Positions 11,605 to 22,947 of a stretch of DNA of 64,000 nt are shown here, piece after piece (position 1 is the first letter of the stretch; the number at the start of each line of letters is the position of its first letter). Under the pieces are notes generated by a model. That model saw only the letters and a list, made by a program, of their open reading frames with translations, did no database searches and had not been told where the DNA came from. This DNA comes from Pohlia nutans (Eukaryota; Streptophyta; Bryopsida; Bryales; Mniaceae), in the NCBI GenBank assembly GCA_022496805.1, contig CM040092.1, positions 131,555-195,554 on the forward strand. The letters are read 5' to 3'. Position numbers and translations under genes: made by a program.

Positions 11605-12200
11605 ATGCCGGGGCCAATGGCCATGGAATCATGCTTTACATGTCACTCAATTTTGGCACTATAATTAAGATAAGTTTTAATTTCAATATTTTAATGAGAT
11701 CAGTGCATGTGTCTACTAAAAAGTATAAATTTGTCATAAAATTTGAGAAAATTTGAAACTACTACAATATTCTAAGCCTCTAAAGAGAATTTATATCAAT
11801 TACAAAATTTATTAAAACATTCCAAGTTTTTGTACTAAAATGTAAAATATACTGAAGAAAACTATAGTAAATGAAAATCATCCATGTATCTCAATTTACA
11901 ATTTTTGCTACACATAACTGATTCCCACTCAACTTGTAACTCCAATAAAACACTCAATTATCAAACAATCGAATATTCAAAGTGCAATACAAACAGGACT
12001 TGGTAAAACTCATTCTGCTAATAAAGCACAAATTCAATATAACACAATCTGATGCATGAATTTAGATTAAGCAGAGAAAAATAAAAATAAATAAATAAAA
12101 ATCCAAAACACACTATACAGTCCACTGTTACAATGACTCATTTCATAATTGAGACCTCATGTAAAATCAAAAAGTAGCTTTAATAACATGATTGTAAGCC
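11605..12200 (+). mobile_element. Dispersed element family pbI, diverged copy 1
   Basis: This stretch is homologous to 51327-51906 (same orientation) and to 31820-32373 (inverted). Shared landmarks are CCATGGAATCATG followed by TCACTCAATTTT, and near the far end GACCTCATGTAAAATC. It is the most diverged of the three copies and lacks the CCCCTAA terminus, so it appears truncated or decayed. It is non-coding and very AT-rich. Confidence 0.55.
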
Positions 12201-12299
12201 AAAGAGGTGACATCACAAAAAAAATCTTTAGGACAAAAAATAAGATGGAAATCATCCACATAGCAATTGGAATTAAATATTCGGTTTCAATCATAATTA

Positions 12300-12535
12300 A
12301 AGCTATAATACGAAAGCAACCACTAATAATTATCCAAGTGAGAAGAGGCTTGAATCGAGAACCTCTAAAGCCCATCAAACTTCAAAGACCTAAAATAAAG
12401 GAACAAGGCAAGCGGACAACAATCCATTGAATTGCAACATGACATGAATTGCCAAAGGGGTCAGGCTAGTGTTGGGACCTCACTCTAACACCTTTGACAT
12501 AGTATGCTGCTCGGTCATACCTAATGATTCCAGAA
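12300..12535 (-). repeat. Diverged inverted copy of the RPS6-relic segment
   Basis: Read on the minus strand this stretch matches 24950-25175. Shared landmarks, in order, are TTTCTGGAATCATT, AAAGGTGTTRGAGTGAGGTC, GTTGTCCGCTYGCC and TTTGAAGTTTGATGGGCTT. The last part resembles the start of RPS6 intron 1, as in the copy at 24949-25345, but this copy stops matching before the exon-2-like piece. It therefore seems to be an older duplicate of the same chimeric segment. Confidence 0.55.
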
Positions 12536-13239
12536 AGCAGGTGTTCCATTCCGCACCAGACCACCATTGTCCTGTTCCGAACATTGATTCCCGCAATGTT
12601 CATTTTGAAGTAAGAACTAAAGGCCTACCGGTAATAGGGAGTTCGTCATAAACTTAAGGCCCATATTGCTCGCGCTAAATAGTGTTGTCATTGAGATACA
12701 AGTATTTGAACACTACAACATGCACACGAGGCTTCGATGTGAGCTTTCTCCAAAATCCTCGGCTGACGCCATGTTCAACCAGATTTTCTACATGTTGAAT
12801 TCTTAATTAAAATGGAAATCCATATCAATTGGCACCATGTCCAAGTTCATTAACCTCTAAATGCCCACAACCCTCTCCAAAATTGGAAGTCTTGCAAAGG
12901 TGCATCCTAAAATGCAATTAACACAAACAATTTGAACTTGATGTATGAATAAATGTTGTACATTATGAATTTTGAAATTTGTCCATACGGTTAGATCAAT
13001 GATTGATATCATCCATATTTTTGTAGAAAATTTAAAACAAAAAGTTCAAAATTATTTTGTAATTTGATAACTAATAAGGTATTGGATGAAATTTGTTGTG
13101 ATTGCTTGAAATATAATACTCTTAAATGTGGTGATTTTTCGGACACTTTTTAGTTGATTGATTTTCTGAGTTGAAATTTTCAAGAGCACTTTTGATTGGA
13201 TTTGATCTAAGATTTTCAAAAGTATTAGTCAATCACTGC
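12536..13239. other. AT-rich intergenic sequence
   Basis: No gene or recognisable repeat boundary is seen here. The sequence is AT-rich with only short chance reading frames. Confidence 0.35.
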
Positions 13240-13241
13240 TA

Positions 13242-13581
13242 AGGTGGTTACCCCATTACCAACTCGGGCAATTTCCACAATGATTATTACAATTATGTTG
13301 GTTTTAGCATGAATTACATGTGCACATGGGTTCTCTCTTGTTTGTTTTAGTAAAAGAGTGGTTATGAATTCCTTCTTGTTGGTTTAAGCATCTTTAGGAA
13401 TAGGTGTGTCATGCTTCAACTTTGAAAATTCAGAACTAATTCATTCTTCATCCAAAAATTATGTTTCAACTTGGGTTCAAATCTGTTCCTTCTTGCCTAC
13501 AACTAAAAGAATAATGATCCTAAATAATATCAATGTCTCATATCCGTATATCTTATTCAGTTGAGAATGGGGTAACCACCT
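13242..13581. mobile_element. TA-flanked MITE (mariner-like ends)
   Basis: The ends AGGTGGTTACCCCATT and AATGGGGTAACCACCT form a perfect 16-base inverted repeat, and TA lies directly outside each (13240-13241 and 13582-13583). The terminal AGGTRG matches two other TA-flanked elements at 25613-25968 and 29952-30173. The body is non-coding. The TA target suggests Tc1/mariner mobilisation, an inference from the ends. Confidence 0.65.
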
Positions 13582-13584
13582 TAA

Positions 13585-14182
13585 CCCCTAACTGCCTAAG
13601 CGTCCATTTTTTGGACGATGTACAGATTTCATCCAAAATTTCTCATCTGTCATGCACTTTTAGTAGTGTGGAGTTTTTACTGTAGATTCTATAGGAAGTT
13701 AGCTTCACGCATATGTGATCCGATTAGAAAGGGGATGATTTGTGAATTTTTTATGCCTCATTTCATGTTGTAGTAATTCACCCAAAATTTTGAAGATTTC
13801 AGTGTAAAAGTGTTCTAAAAAAAGTCAACTCATAAAATTAAACAACCAAAAAATCTCCAAAAATCACTACACTTAGAGTATTCTCCAAAAATCTCCAAAA
13901 ATCACTACACTTACATTTCAACCAATCACAAAAAATTTAACCCATAGATTGTCAATATTTTATTCATAATTGAATTTTGAAATAATTTTGAATTTCACGT
14001 TTCAAATTTTATACAAAATTATTGGTAATAGCAATCATAGATCTCACCGTATGAATGAATCTAAAATTCATAATGTACAACTTTTATTCATATATCAAGT
14101 TCAAAATATCCCTCTAGGTTGCATTATATAATGCATCTTTGCAAAACTGCTGAATTTGGAGAGGGCTCTAGGCATTTAGGGG
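13585..14182 (+). mobile_element. TTAA-bounded MITE, family pbF
   Basis: A 598-base element between TTAA at 13581-13584 and TTAA at 14183-14186. The ends CCCCTAACTGCCTA and TAGGCATTTAGGGG are inverted with one mismatch in 14. A subterminal GCGTCCATTTTTTGGACG hairpin matches the position of hairpins in pbA and pbC. The left TTAA overlaps the right TA of the neighbouring mariner-like element. Confidence 0.7.
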
Positions 14183-14186
14183 TTAA

Positions 14187-14359
14187 AAGGAATGAAGCAC
14201 AAACATTTCAAAAATCTTCCCTTTCAAATCCGTTCAAACCTACATGAAGCTAACTTCCCATAATATCCATGGTAACAAATCTGCACTGCCCAAACTGCAT
14301 GACGGATGAGAGACAATGAGTGACATCTGTACAGCGTCCAAAACTGGACGCTCAGGCGG
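14187..14359 (-). mobile_element. Truncated inverted copy of pbF
   Basis: Read on the minus strand from TTAA at 14360-14363, this begins CCGCCTGAGCGTCCAG and follows the 5' part of pbF (GTCATGCA, then GGAAGTTAGCTTCA). It ends at the TTAA shared with pbF. About 170 bases remain of an element near 600 bases long, so it is a fragment. Confidence 0.6.
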
Positions 14360-14363
14360 TTAA

Positions 14364-15089
14364 CCCTTTGAAATGCTGTAAACTCTGTGAACTATCTAAG
14401 TTCGGTGTCTGAAGTTCAGAAGTGTAATTTTTGATTATGCAGATGATGCGGAAAGAAATTTTGAAATCTGACTTTTTTAAATATCCAAATACCTATGTTC
14501 AAAACACCAAAATACTGCAAATACCACAAAATACAGCAAATACTTACAAATACAACACAGGTACTATGCGGTATTTCTTTGTTTTGGAAGTTTGTTATTT
14601 TGTATTTATTTTTGGATTGTGTTCTCTTGTTCATGTTCCATCAATGTATGTATCCCGATCTTGATCAATGTACCAAATCTTTTCTTATTTTAACGTATAA
14701 ATTTTGTCTTAAACCGTACATAGATAAGTCACTCTCACTTATAAAATTCACAATAATTATGTGTGAGTCAATTCTTGACATGAAAGATTGCAATGGAGAG
14801 GTGTTGACATAGGTCATTGCTGAAATGCTTCACTTTCATTTTTGAAAATTTTACCAAAATTCTATTCAACTTTGAAGTCACACACCCCTCAAAATTTCAT
14901 TTTGGAGTGTGCATTATACGGTTCAAAGACATACTATAATCTTCCAATCCAACGGTCTGATCTGACCAAGATTTAACCAAAACTTGTTTCATTAAGCTAT
15001 GCTTATATTGATACGGTTGAATACTATTGATAGCATTCCTAATTTCCAGAGAAAGTTTTAAAAAAATATCACCCCAAGGTTGAGACGTT
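14364..15089. other. AT-rich intergenic sequence
   Basis: No gene is seen. The longest frames are AT-rich and have no recognisable features. The sequence ends where the left arm of the RPS6 inverted duplication begins. Confidence 0.35.
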
Positions 15090-18080
15090 CAAAAACTGAT
15101 AATTCTTTGCGCAAAAGACAGAATTTCCATTACTCTTCTCATGCATCCAAGTTTGTTTGTAGTTCGATCAGTTTTCACAGGTATGAGTCCCAATGACAAG
15201 AATATTCGGAACGACAGGGCTCTCGCTACAGAAATTATTTACAAGTACCGAATCTGTGCGTTGTTTGTGGGTTGGAACATTTGACTAATAGACCAAAATT
15301 GACGACATACGCGTCCACCACCTGCACCGACTCTCGCAGCATCCATCCATCAATCACGAGATATCGCATTCAGAGCACAAGCTCAAAAACAAGCTCATGT
15401 ATTCACGAGCGTTGCATTCAGATGTGGAAGGTACAAACAGAAGCAAATTTGTATGGCGAAAACAAGCATCTCCACTCAAAAAATCCACTTCTCAGTAAAA
15501 TGTTTCTTATAAGCCGGAGAGAAACTGCCAGACAAACTGAGGTTATAGCTGGACAGACTTAATCTAAGCCTCTGGCTTGGCAATGGAGGCACGAGACGCA
15601 CGCTTCTTGGCCAAACTCTCACTGCGGTGCTCGCGCTGCTCCTTGATACGAAGAGCCAAAAGCTTCTGGTATTCTGCTGCTTCCGTCTTGGCCTTGGCAA
15701 CCCTCTGCTTCTTGATTGCCACTCTGCGACGCTTCCTCTGCAATGTCAAGGGAGTCACGAGCCTCTGGATCTTGGGTGCCTTGCTCCTCTTCTTACCTGG
15801 TGGCACCCTAATGTAAGTAACAAAGCTAAAACAAACAAACATGCCCGCATCCCCACTTGAAGAAAGATGTCGGCCGTCATTTTAATACAAGTCATCTTCG
15901 ACAGTAATCTTTGAAGAGAGAATGTACCTGTAGCCGACACAAAGCTGCGGCGATAGGTGTTGACGTACTTCCTCACGTCGTCCTCCTTGGTAAGGTTGAA
16001 AAGCTTGCGAATTTTGGTGGCCCTCTTGGGACCCCTCATTCTTGGTTTCTCAATGTCCGTGAGGCCAGGGAGATCGTTGTCGCCTGAAGGCACGAGGAGC
16101 AACATCAGTTTACACTGATGTAGACTTATTAAGACACCAGATTTTAACGATATCAGATGCACAAAGCCATCTGACCAAATTCCGACCTAAAATTCACAAT
16201 AGATGATTAACCTAAAATAAAACCTGCATGTTTCGAATATCTGCGTCCCCGAAACAATTTCCAAAAAGCATTCTGCACTACTTTTAATCATCGTTGATCA
16301 TGCCAGCTCCAGACGCAACTCCGTGTCCTGAGAGAAAATGAATGTCACTTACCTTGCTTGACAATAACGAGGTTCAGAACGGAGAGGTCAGGGCTAACAA
16401 TGCAACCCCTGACAGACTTGCGTCTGCGCTCTCCGTTGCGCCTCCCGTGTCCTCGGAAGCAGGATACTCCTGGAAAAACAAAAAAGACGACATGAGAAGG
16501 TTCCAGATTTCAGAATCAAATCGTCCTGGGCATCGTTTACACATCGAGGGTACCTTGGGAGACATCGTTACTCGTGAAGAGCACTGGTTTCATGTGCTGG
16601 AGGGGCTTTACCTCGCTGCATAAGAAGCTGGACACGTCCTTGAGTCAGGACTCCCTGTTTCATCGGGAAACCCTGCTTGTCGCAGCCGCCCATGATCTTG
16701 AAGACATATCCCTTGAACTCATCTCCGAGCTGGTCACCGCTGACCTCCTGAGCCAATCTCTTGTCGTAGAATTGGCGGCTGAACCACAGAAAAAATATCA
16801 GTACGGAAAAGCAGCAGCCTAGGAAAACAGTCCCGCACACTGCTGGGAAGACACGAATGCAGGCATGGGGAAAAAAGACTACGAAAGCAGCCAGAACAGC
16901 ATCGACGCAAGGGGCCCGAATCGAGAAACCCTAAACCCTAAGAAACGTCAAACACCGTAACCGACGGAACAAGATCCAGCGAAGCGCAGGACGCAAAGGA
17001 AAAGGGAGAGAAATATTACAGCTTGGCGTCGTCGTCAATCTCCACTTTCTTCTGGCACCCCGTCGTGGGGTTGGCGATGTTGAGCTTCATGGCGCCGGCG
17101 TTAGGGTTCGGGGAGGCACAAAGACGCAAAGACGCACAAGCGCAAAAGGAGAGAGACCGACGGGCCTTGTGGCCTTTACACCCCCTGCCCTAACTCCATT
17201 TGCCGGGTCACTCCTTCCGTTGGGGCGAGGCCAGCCCCAAGCGACTCTCCCTGTGGCATCGGGGACCCACCTAACTTCTTCCAGAGCCGTCCGATCTGCA
17301 AGGACGATCTCAGCCGTCCACGCCCTGAGAACACACCGTCGGGAACTTTGGGCACGCTTGCTTGTGCATCCTGTACCGGTCAGGTTCAGGGATTTTCTTT
17401 TGGTGTTTTTGGAGAAATGCTAAAGCGAATAAATAAATAAATAAAATAAAATGATGTAGCCAAATATTTTTATACTCATCTATATCTTTGATAGGACTAT
17501 CCTTTCAGTCACATATTTGAATGATTTTCATTTAAGATTGGCAACTTCATCTGATTTATTTTCAGAAATTGAAACAATCTGGTATCTTCATTCATTTTTT
17601 CTTCAAATTTCTTCTTTAAAGCTTGGTTCACACCAATTATTTTTAGTGCTTTCAACATTTAAATTCCTAAAAAGACATCATTGGTCAATTTTAGAGCCGG
17701 TTTCCATGAGCTCTTACAAACAAGTTGTCTGCAGCCGTGCCAGACCGATAGGTCCCTTCCCCATCGTCCAACCTCATATACATCCATTATTTTAGAAAAT
17801 ACTTGTTTCTCATCTGCTTGGACAAATGATCATGGAAACATGCTCTAAACCCGCCCGCTCTACTACCAAACCACTACAAATAAACTTAGACCCATTTTGA
17901 TATCAAAAAGGGAGGTAGTGGTCAAAAACACTATTTATTTTTGTTTGTCGTACTTTTTTGTTAGCACGGTATAAACACTTCTCTCATGTAGGTGGAAGAG
18001 GGCTGGTTGGTTGTTACAACCTTTATGCCTTTGATAACTCACTAACAACACCAAATCATATGTATCTTATAACTTTTCTA
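15090..18080. repeat. Left arm of the RPS6 inverted duplication
   Basis: An arm of about 2,990 bases, reverse-complementary to 21958-24948; paired coordinates sum to 40038 throughout. The predicted proteins, introns and flanks I compared are identical. The only mismatch I found lies at the inner edge (18068 against 21970), with matching resuming for about 12 bases. The arm carries the whole RPS6 gene plus about 990 bases upstream and 470 downstream. Outside 15090 and inside 18080 the two sides diverge abruptly. Confidence 0.92.
15564..17090 (-). CDS. RPS6: 40S ribosomal protein S6 (eS6), left copy
   Basis: Five exons on the minus strand: 17020-17090, 16612-16778, 16353-16469, 15928-16083 and 15564-15796, giving 247 residues with GT-AG introns that keep frame. 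It encodes eS6, a core protein of the cytosolic small ribosomal subunit and the classical target of S6 kinase. Recognisable blocks are the start [18 protein letters not shown], then [54 protein letters not shown] and YVNTYRR. The basic tail ends in [18 protein letters not shown], whose serines lie where eS6 is normally phosphorylated. The length is normal for plant eS6. The protein is identical to the copy at 22948-24474, and the two are divergently transcribed. Confidence 0.96.
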
Positions 18081-18445
18081 ATTGTGGTCTAGAGAGAGGG
18101 GCTCCTAGCAAGGGTTATGGGAGGGTTACTATTAGTAAGGTTTTTGGTAGTGATAATGATTGGGGCACTATTGTGGTGAATGTATTAATCTACAGAAATA
18201 AAAATTGGCTAGAATTATTCTCTGGTCATGTGGTTCAACTAAAAAACAGATATGCTAGGAATGGTTATGTGAGAAACCGACAAATCCCGTGGTATATTCG
18301 TAATCATGAGGTCGATACAAGACCGCTTATTCAATGCACCTCTGTAACCACAATCCCTGTTATCCTTATGCTAGTATCGAATTAATCAAAATATGAGGGT
18401 TGGCCCATAAATATAGATGTATAACAACTTTAAAGATGCCAAGTC

Positions 18446-18862
18446 TTAAAACATTATAAGTCGAATATCAACATATACAAACGAGGCACTGATATTCTTT
18501 AGAAATGATTTCAAGTTCTCGCACACTTGAGATAATAAACTACAGTCACCACCAAGAATTTGTGCGAGAAAGGTGTTGACAATGGATTTATCAACTATGT
18601 AGTTCTTGATTCTTCTAATGTCATCCGCGATTGGGCCTTGAGATAGAAATTTATATGGAAAATCGCGTTTCTTACCTCTCCCATGAGGGGACTTCAAGTG
18701 CAAATCGACATCCACTGTAGGAGAGGCAGCCACTACATCTTTCACGTTTATTTCATGTTCTAGTGATTTCTTCTTCCCCTTATCCTTCTCAGCCACCTTT
18801 TCAACTGCCTTGTCAATCATTTTGTTCTCCCGTAGAGTCACCTTCTTTGCAGTGTCTCTCAC
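18446..18862 (-). other. Unrecognised 138-residue open frame in the spacer
   Basis: An open frame with a lysine-rich start (KVAEKDKGKKKS), a GRGKKRDFPYKF stretch and a more hydrophobic C-terminus. I recognise no family and see no splice partners. It lies in the repeat-rich spacer between the RPS6 copies and may be a transposon remnant. It is protein-like enough to record but is not supported as a gene. Confidence 0.2.
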
Positions 18863-20099
18863 CTACTGCACCTTTTTCGATCAGACTCTTCTCATTTCTT
18901 CAAAGCCTTCTCTCTAGCTTCATTAACGTCTACAACCGCAACTTCAACAATGTCCTCAACTGCAATTGTTGTAGCATCTCCCTTCCGCTTGAGATCCAGC
19001 TATTGAGATTAAGCTCTTGAACCCTTGCACCTCTCATTCGTTCCGTGACATACCCTTCCAACACCCAGTTCCCTATTTTTGCAGTTGGCCCTATAATCAT
19101 GCACTTAGCTTCCGAGCGTACTAAAAATTTAAACCGGCAGAAATTGCATGAAAATTTTGGCCACTTTCTATCTTCTAAAAGTATGGTTGCAAAAAAGATA
19201 ATTTGAAAGTTCTCCAGTCATTTTTTTCATACAAAGTCATTACATGTGCTTTCAATATTTTCTAATTAAATTCTATACGCAACAAAACTCTCTTTTGAAA
19301 TTGATCTTGACACATACTATGTTAGAAAATACAAGAGGTTGGAGTTCTCAAACAACAAGTTAAGTACACATCTTACAAAACCATGTAAACATAAGGTAAG
19401 CAATCAAGAGTAGGCCACAAATAGACAATTATGTTTTAAATAAACATTTTAACATATAAAAACACTTTAATTGTTTACAATTTATAAGAATAGTACAAAC
19501 TTTGAAATCACTACCTCGACAACTAAACTAGAAAACCACATACTATAAAGTAATGTACTCTAGTAAGCATCTATCAACCTCTTGTCACCCATGCCTTCAA
19601 CCTGCATTGCAACATATTCAAGTATGTACGACTTTACTTCATTTGGAATGGTGATTTGTTTCATCTGCACGTAATCATATAGCGCTATTGTTGCATTTGT
19701 TGCTTCCTGCCTCCAAATAGCAACTCCACTATGACATTTATTTACTGTGTTATCAAAATAGACTGTCCAACCTCTTCAAACAAACTCATCAAAACAACAA
19801 GCTGAGCGATTCACTCTCCTATACAAAATCCATGAAATTCCACTTGAAAAACATTGTTGTCAACTCCAGCAGGGCTTCCAAATGCATTAAGAAAAGGGAA
19901 AAAAGAATGTGCGACCATCCACACTCAACCGCTTGCACAAAAAATAAAACAAAAAATCATTAAACAATTATCTATCTGCCTATTTATAAATATATTAATA
20001 AATATTATATATATACATATATATATATATATATACATACACTTTTTGCGGGTCGCTAGTGATACATAGCTGCCCCTTTGTTTTCTTCCGTTCGTAAAG
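18863..20099. other. Spacer between RPS6 arms, AT-rich
   Basis: No gene was found. The region is AT-rich and ends in an (AT)n/ACATAT microsatellite at about 20005-20040 just before the tandem array. The adjacent stretch 18081-18445 is likewise featureless. Confidence 0.35.
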
Positions 20100-20860
20100 A
20101 AAACATGTAGATGTTTTCTATACCCTCTCATAGCCGCCTCAAGAGTATATAAGGCGGCCATGAGAGAATGGGAGAACATATAGATGTTCTATTCAGGAGT
20201 CGCTTGAGGTGAGAACTAAAAAGGGTATCCAAGCACGGACCTTATACCCCCGAAAACCCGTAAAAATAAATAAAAAATATTAAATTAGGCGTGGCGGAGG
20301 GTATGCGGCAGCTCGCCTTCTTTCCTCCGTCTTCCAACTCTCATGAGAACGAAAATAAGTTCTCTCGTACCCTCTTTTAGCCGCCTTAAAAGTAAATAAA
20401 GCGCCCGTAGGAGCATGAGAAAACATCTTTGTGTTCTCCCATGGAGCAAATAGAATGGGGTCCGCGAGCACGGACCCTCAGCCTCCAAAATCCCATAAAT
20501 TTTGGAAATCCCAAAAATCCTGGAAAAAAAAGGAAAATAAAATAAAAAATAAAATATTTTTGGTGTAGTCGAGGGGCTGAGGATATGCGGAAACACACCT
20601 CCTATCCTACAACGCTTACAAGAAAGAAATAATAAGTTCCCTCATACTCTCTCAGAGCCACCTTAAGAGTATACAAGGCGGCCATGGGAGTATGGGAGAA
20701 CATCTTTGTGTTCTCCCATGGAAAAAATAGAATGAGGTCCGCGCGCGTGGACTTTTAGCCCTCAAAATCCCAAAAATTTCGGAAATCCCGAAAATCCCGG
20801 AATAAAAGAAGAAATGAAATAAATAAATAATTTTTTTTGGTGTAGTTGAGGGACTGAGGG
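20100..20860. repeat. Three-copy tandem array, unit about 245-280 bases
   Basis: Three diverged units share a core with CCGCCT(C/T)AAGAGTATA, then GGCGGCCATG, then GGGAGAACAT and TTGTGTTCTCCCATGG, with cores beginning near 20128, 20370 and 20647. Units 2 and 3 also share TTTTTGGTGTAGT and a run of CCCAAAAATC-type sequence. Within each unit GGGAGAACA...TGTTCTCCC forms a hairpin. The array lies inside the spacer and is absent from both RPS6 arms. Confidence 0.7.
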
Positions 20861-21228
20861 TATGCAACATTCGAATGATGTTTTGAAAGATGGAGGAAGG
20901 AAAAAAACGCTGCCTTAAGTACTTTTTGGTAGACAGTAAAAGAGATAAGAAAACGGAAAATAAGAAAAAATAAATAATTTCTTTCTCCCGTACACTCTAG
21001 CAACGGTGTTATAATGTCTTAATCTATTCATAATTTGTATTTTTTCTAAACACTCAATTTTGCAATTTAAAAAATAAAAGAAATCCAAATTTTTGAGATG
21101 AAAAATTCAAAATACTAGTCTTTTATTGCAATATACTACAAGTTTCAACAAAGAAAGAAATCGATGTTTTTTTGTTAATTTTTTTTTGAGAATTTTTATT
21201 TTTTTGCACAACTGGGTCTGGAACTCGA

Positions 21229-21490
21229 GGGGTGCACTCTACCAAACATGTACAAGTATATGTGAGTGCACAGGAGGGATATTAAATTGAATATTGCCGT
21301 ATTACGTATACATACAATAGACATGTTTAGAGAAGAAAATATTAACGTATACATACATTAAACATATATTTAGGATGGAATAGATTTGTACACAAAAGTT
21401 TTAGTTATATAATTCCTTGTATACAAGGGGGTTTTCATAGGGAGTCATGAACGCACGTGATTCTCAAACATAGTGTAGAATGCACCCCCC
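21229..21490. mobile_element. MITE family L, copy 2
   Basis: The ends GGGGTGCACTCTA and TAGAATGCACCCCCC are inverted. The interior matches the copy at 124-396 (CATGTACAAGTATATGTGAG, TTAAACATATATTTAGG, GTGATTCTCAAACAT). It lies in the spacer near the inner end of the right RPS6 arm. The remaining spacer pieces, 20861-21228 and 21491-21957, show nothing I can name. Confidence 0.65.
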
Positions 21491-22947
21491 AAGGTCTGGA
21501 AATGATTGAAATTGGCCAAGTGCAAAAATGGGAAATTGGATATTTTCCCCTTTTAAATTTTTGAGCAATTTTTTTACTTTTTGTAAATTGTGAAGGATTT
21601 GTGCTGAAACTAATACATATGTGGCTACTGCAAATCCAAAGGGAACACCAAAGGAGGTAAGGCGAGATGGAAGTTAGACAATATTGAATTGCACGCATAT
21701 ATTGGCATTTCCATATTGATGTGAATACAAAATATTACCTAACCATAGATCTAATTGAATGTTTTCGTGTCCATTTCTAACTTGCACATTTGATTTGACT
21801 TGTATGTTCAAAGATTTCTTTAACATAACTGGATGGTGCTTTAGACACTATGGCTGCAATCATATAAGTGGTGTTAAAAGACAAAAAGATTAGCACACAT
21901 AAAATGAGTTAAACATGAGTCATGCATAATGAGATGCGTCTCACCCGTACCCGTAGTTAGAAAAGTTATGAGATACATATGATTTGGTGTTGTTAGTGAG
22001 TTATCAAAGGCATAAAGGTTGTAACAACCAACCAGCCCTCTTCCACCTACATGAGAGAAGTGTTTATACCGTGCTAACAAAAAAGTACGACAAACAAAAA
22101 TAAATAGTGTTTTTGACCACTACCTCCCTTTTTGATATCAAAATGGGTCTAAGTTTATTTGTAGTGGTTTGGTAGTAGAGCGGGCGGGTTTAGAGCATGT
22201 TTCCATGATCATTTGTCCAAGCAGATGAGAAACAAGTATTTTCTAAAATAATGGATGTATATGAGGTTGGACGATGGGGAAGGGACCTATCGGTCTGGCA
22301 CGGCTGCAGACAACTTGTTTGTAAGAGCTCATGGAAACCGGCTCTAAAATTGACCAATGATGTCTTTTTAGGAATTTAAATGTTGAAAGCACTAAAAATA
22401 ATTGGTGTGAACCAAGCTTTAAAGAAGAAATTTGAAGAAAAAATGAATGAAGATACCAGATTGTTTCAATTTCTGAAAATAAATCAGATGAAGTTGCCAA
22501 TCTTAAATGAAAATCATTCAAATATGTGACTGAAAGGATAGTCCTATCAAAGATATAGATGAGTATAAAAATATTTGGCTACATCATTTTATTTTATTTA
22601 TTTATTTATTCGCTTTAGCATTTCTCCAAAAACACCAAAAGAAAATCCCTGAACCTGACCGGTACAGGATGCACAAGCAAGCGTGCCCAAAGTTCCCGAC
22701 GGTGTGTTCTCAGGGCGTGGACGGCTGAGATCGTCCTTGCAGATCGGACGGCTCTGGAAGAAGTTAGGTGGGTCCCCGATGCCACAGGGAGAGTCGCTTG
22801 GGGCTGGCCTCGCCCCAACGGAAGGAGTGACCCGGCAAATGGAGTTAGGGCAGGGGGTGTAAAGGCCACAAGGCCCGTCGGTCTCTCTCCTTTTGCGCTT
22901 GTGCGTCTTTGCGTCTTTGTGCCTCCCCGAACCCTAACGCCGGCGCC

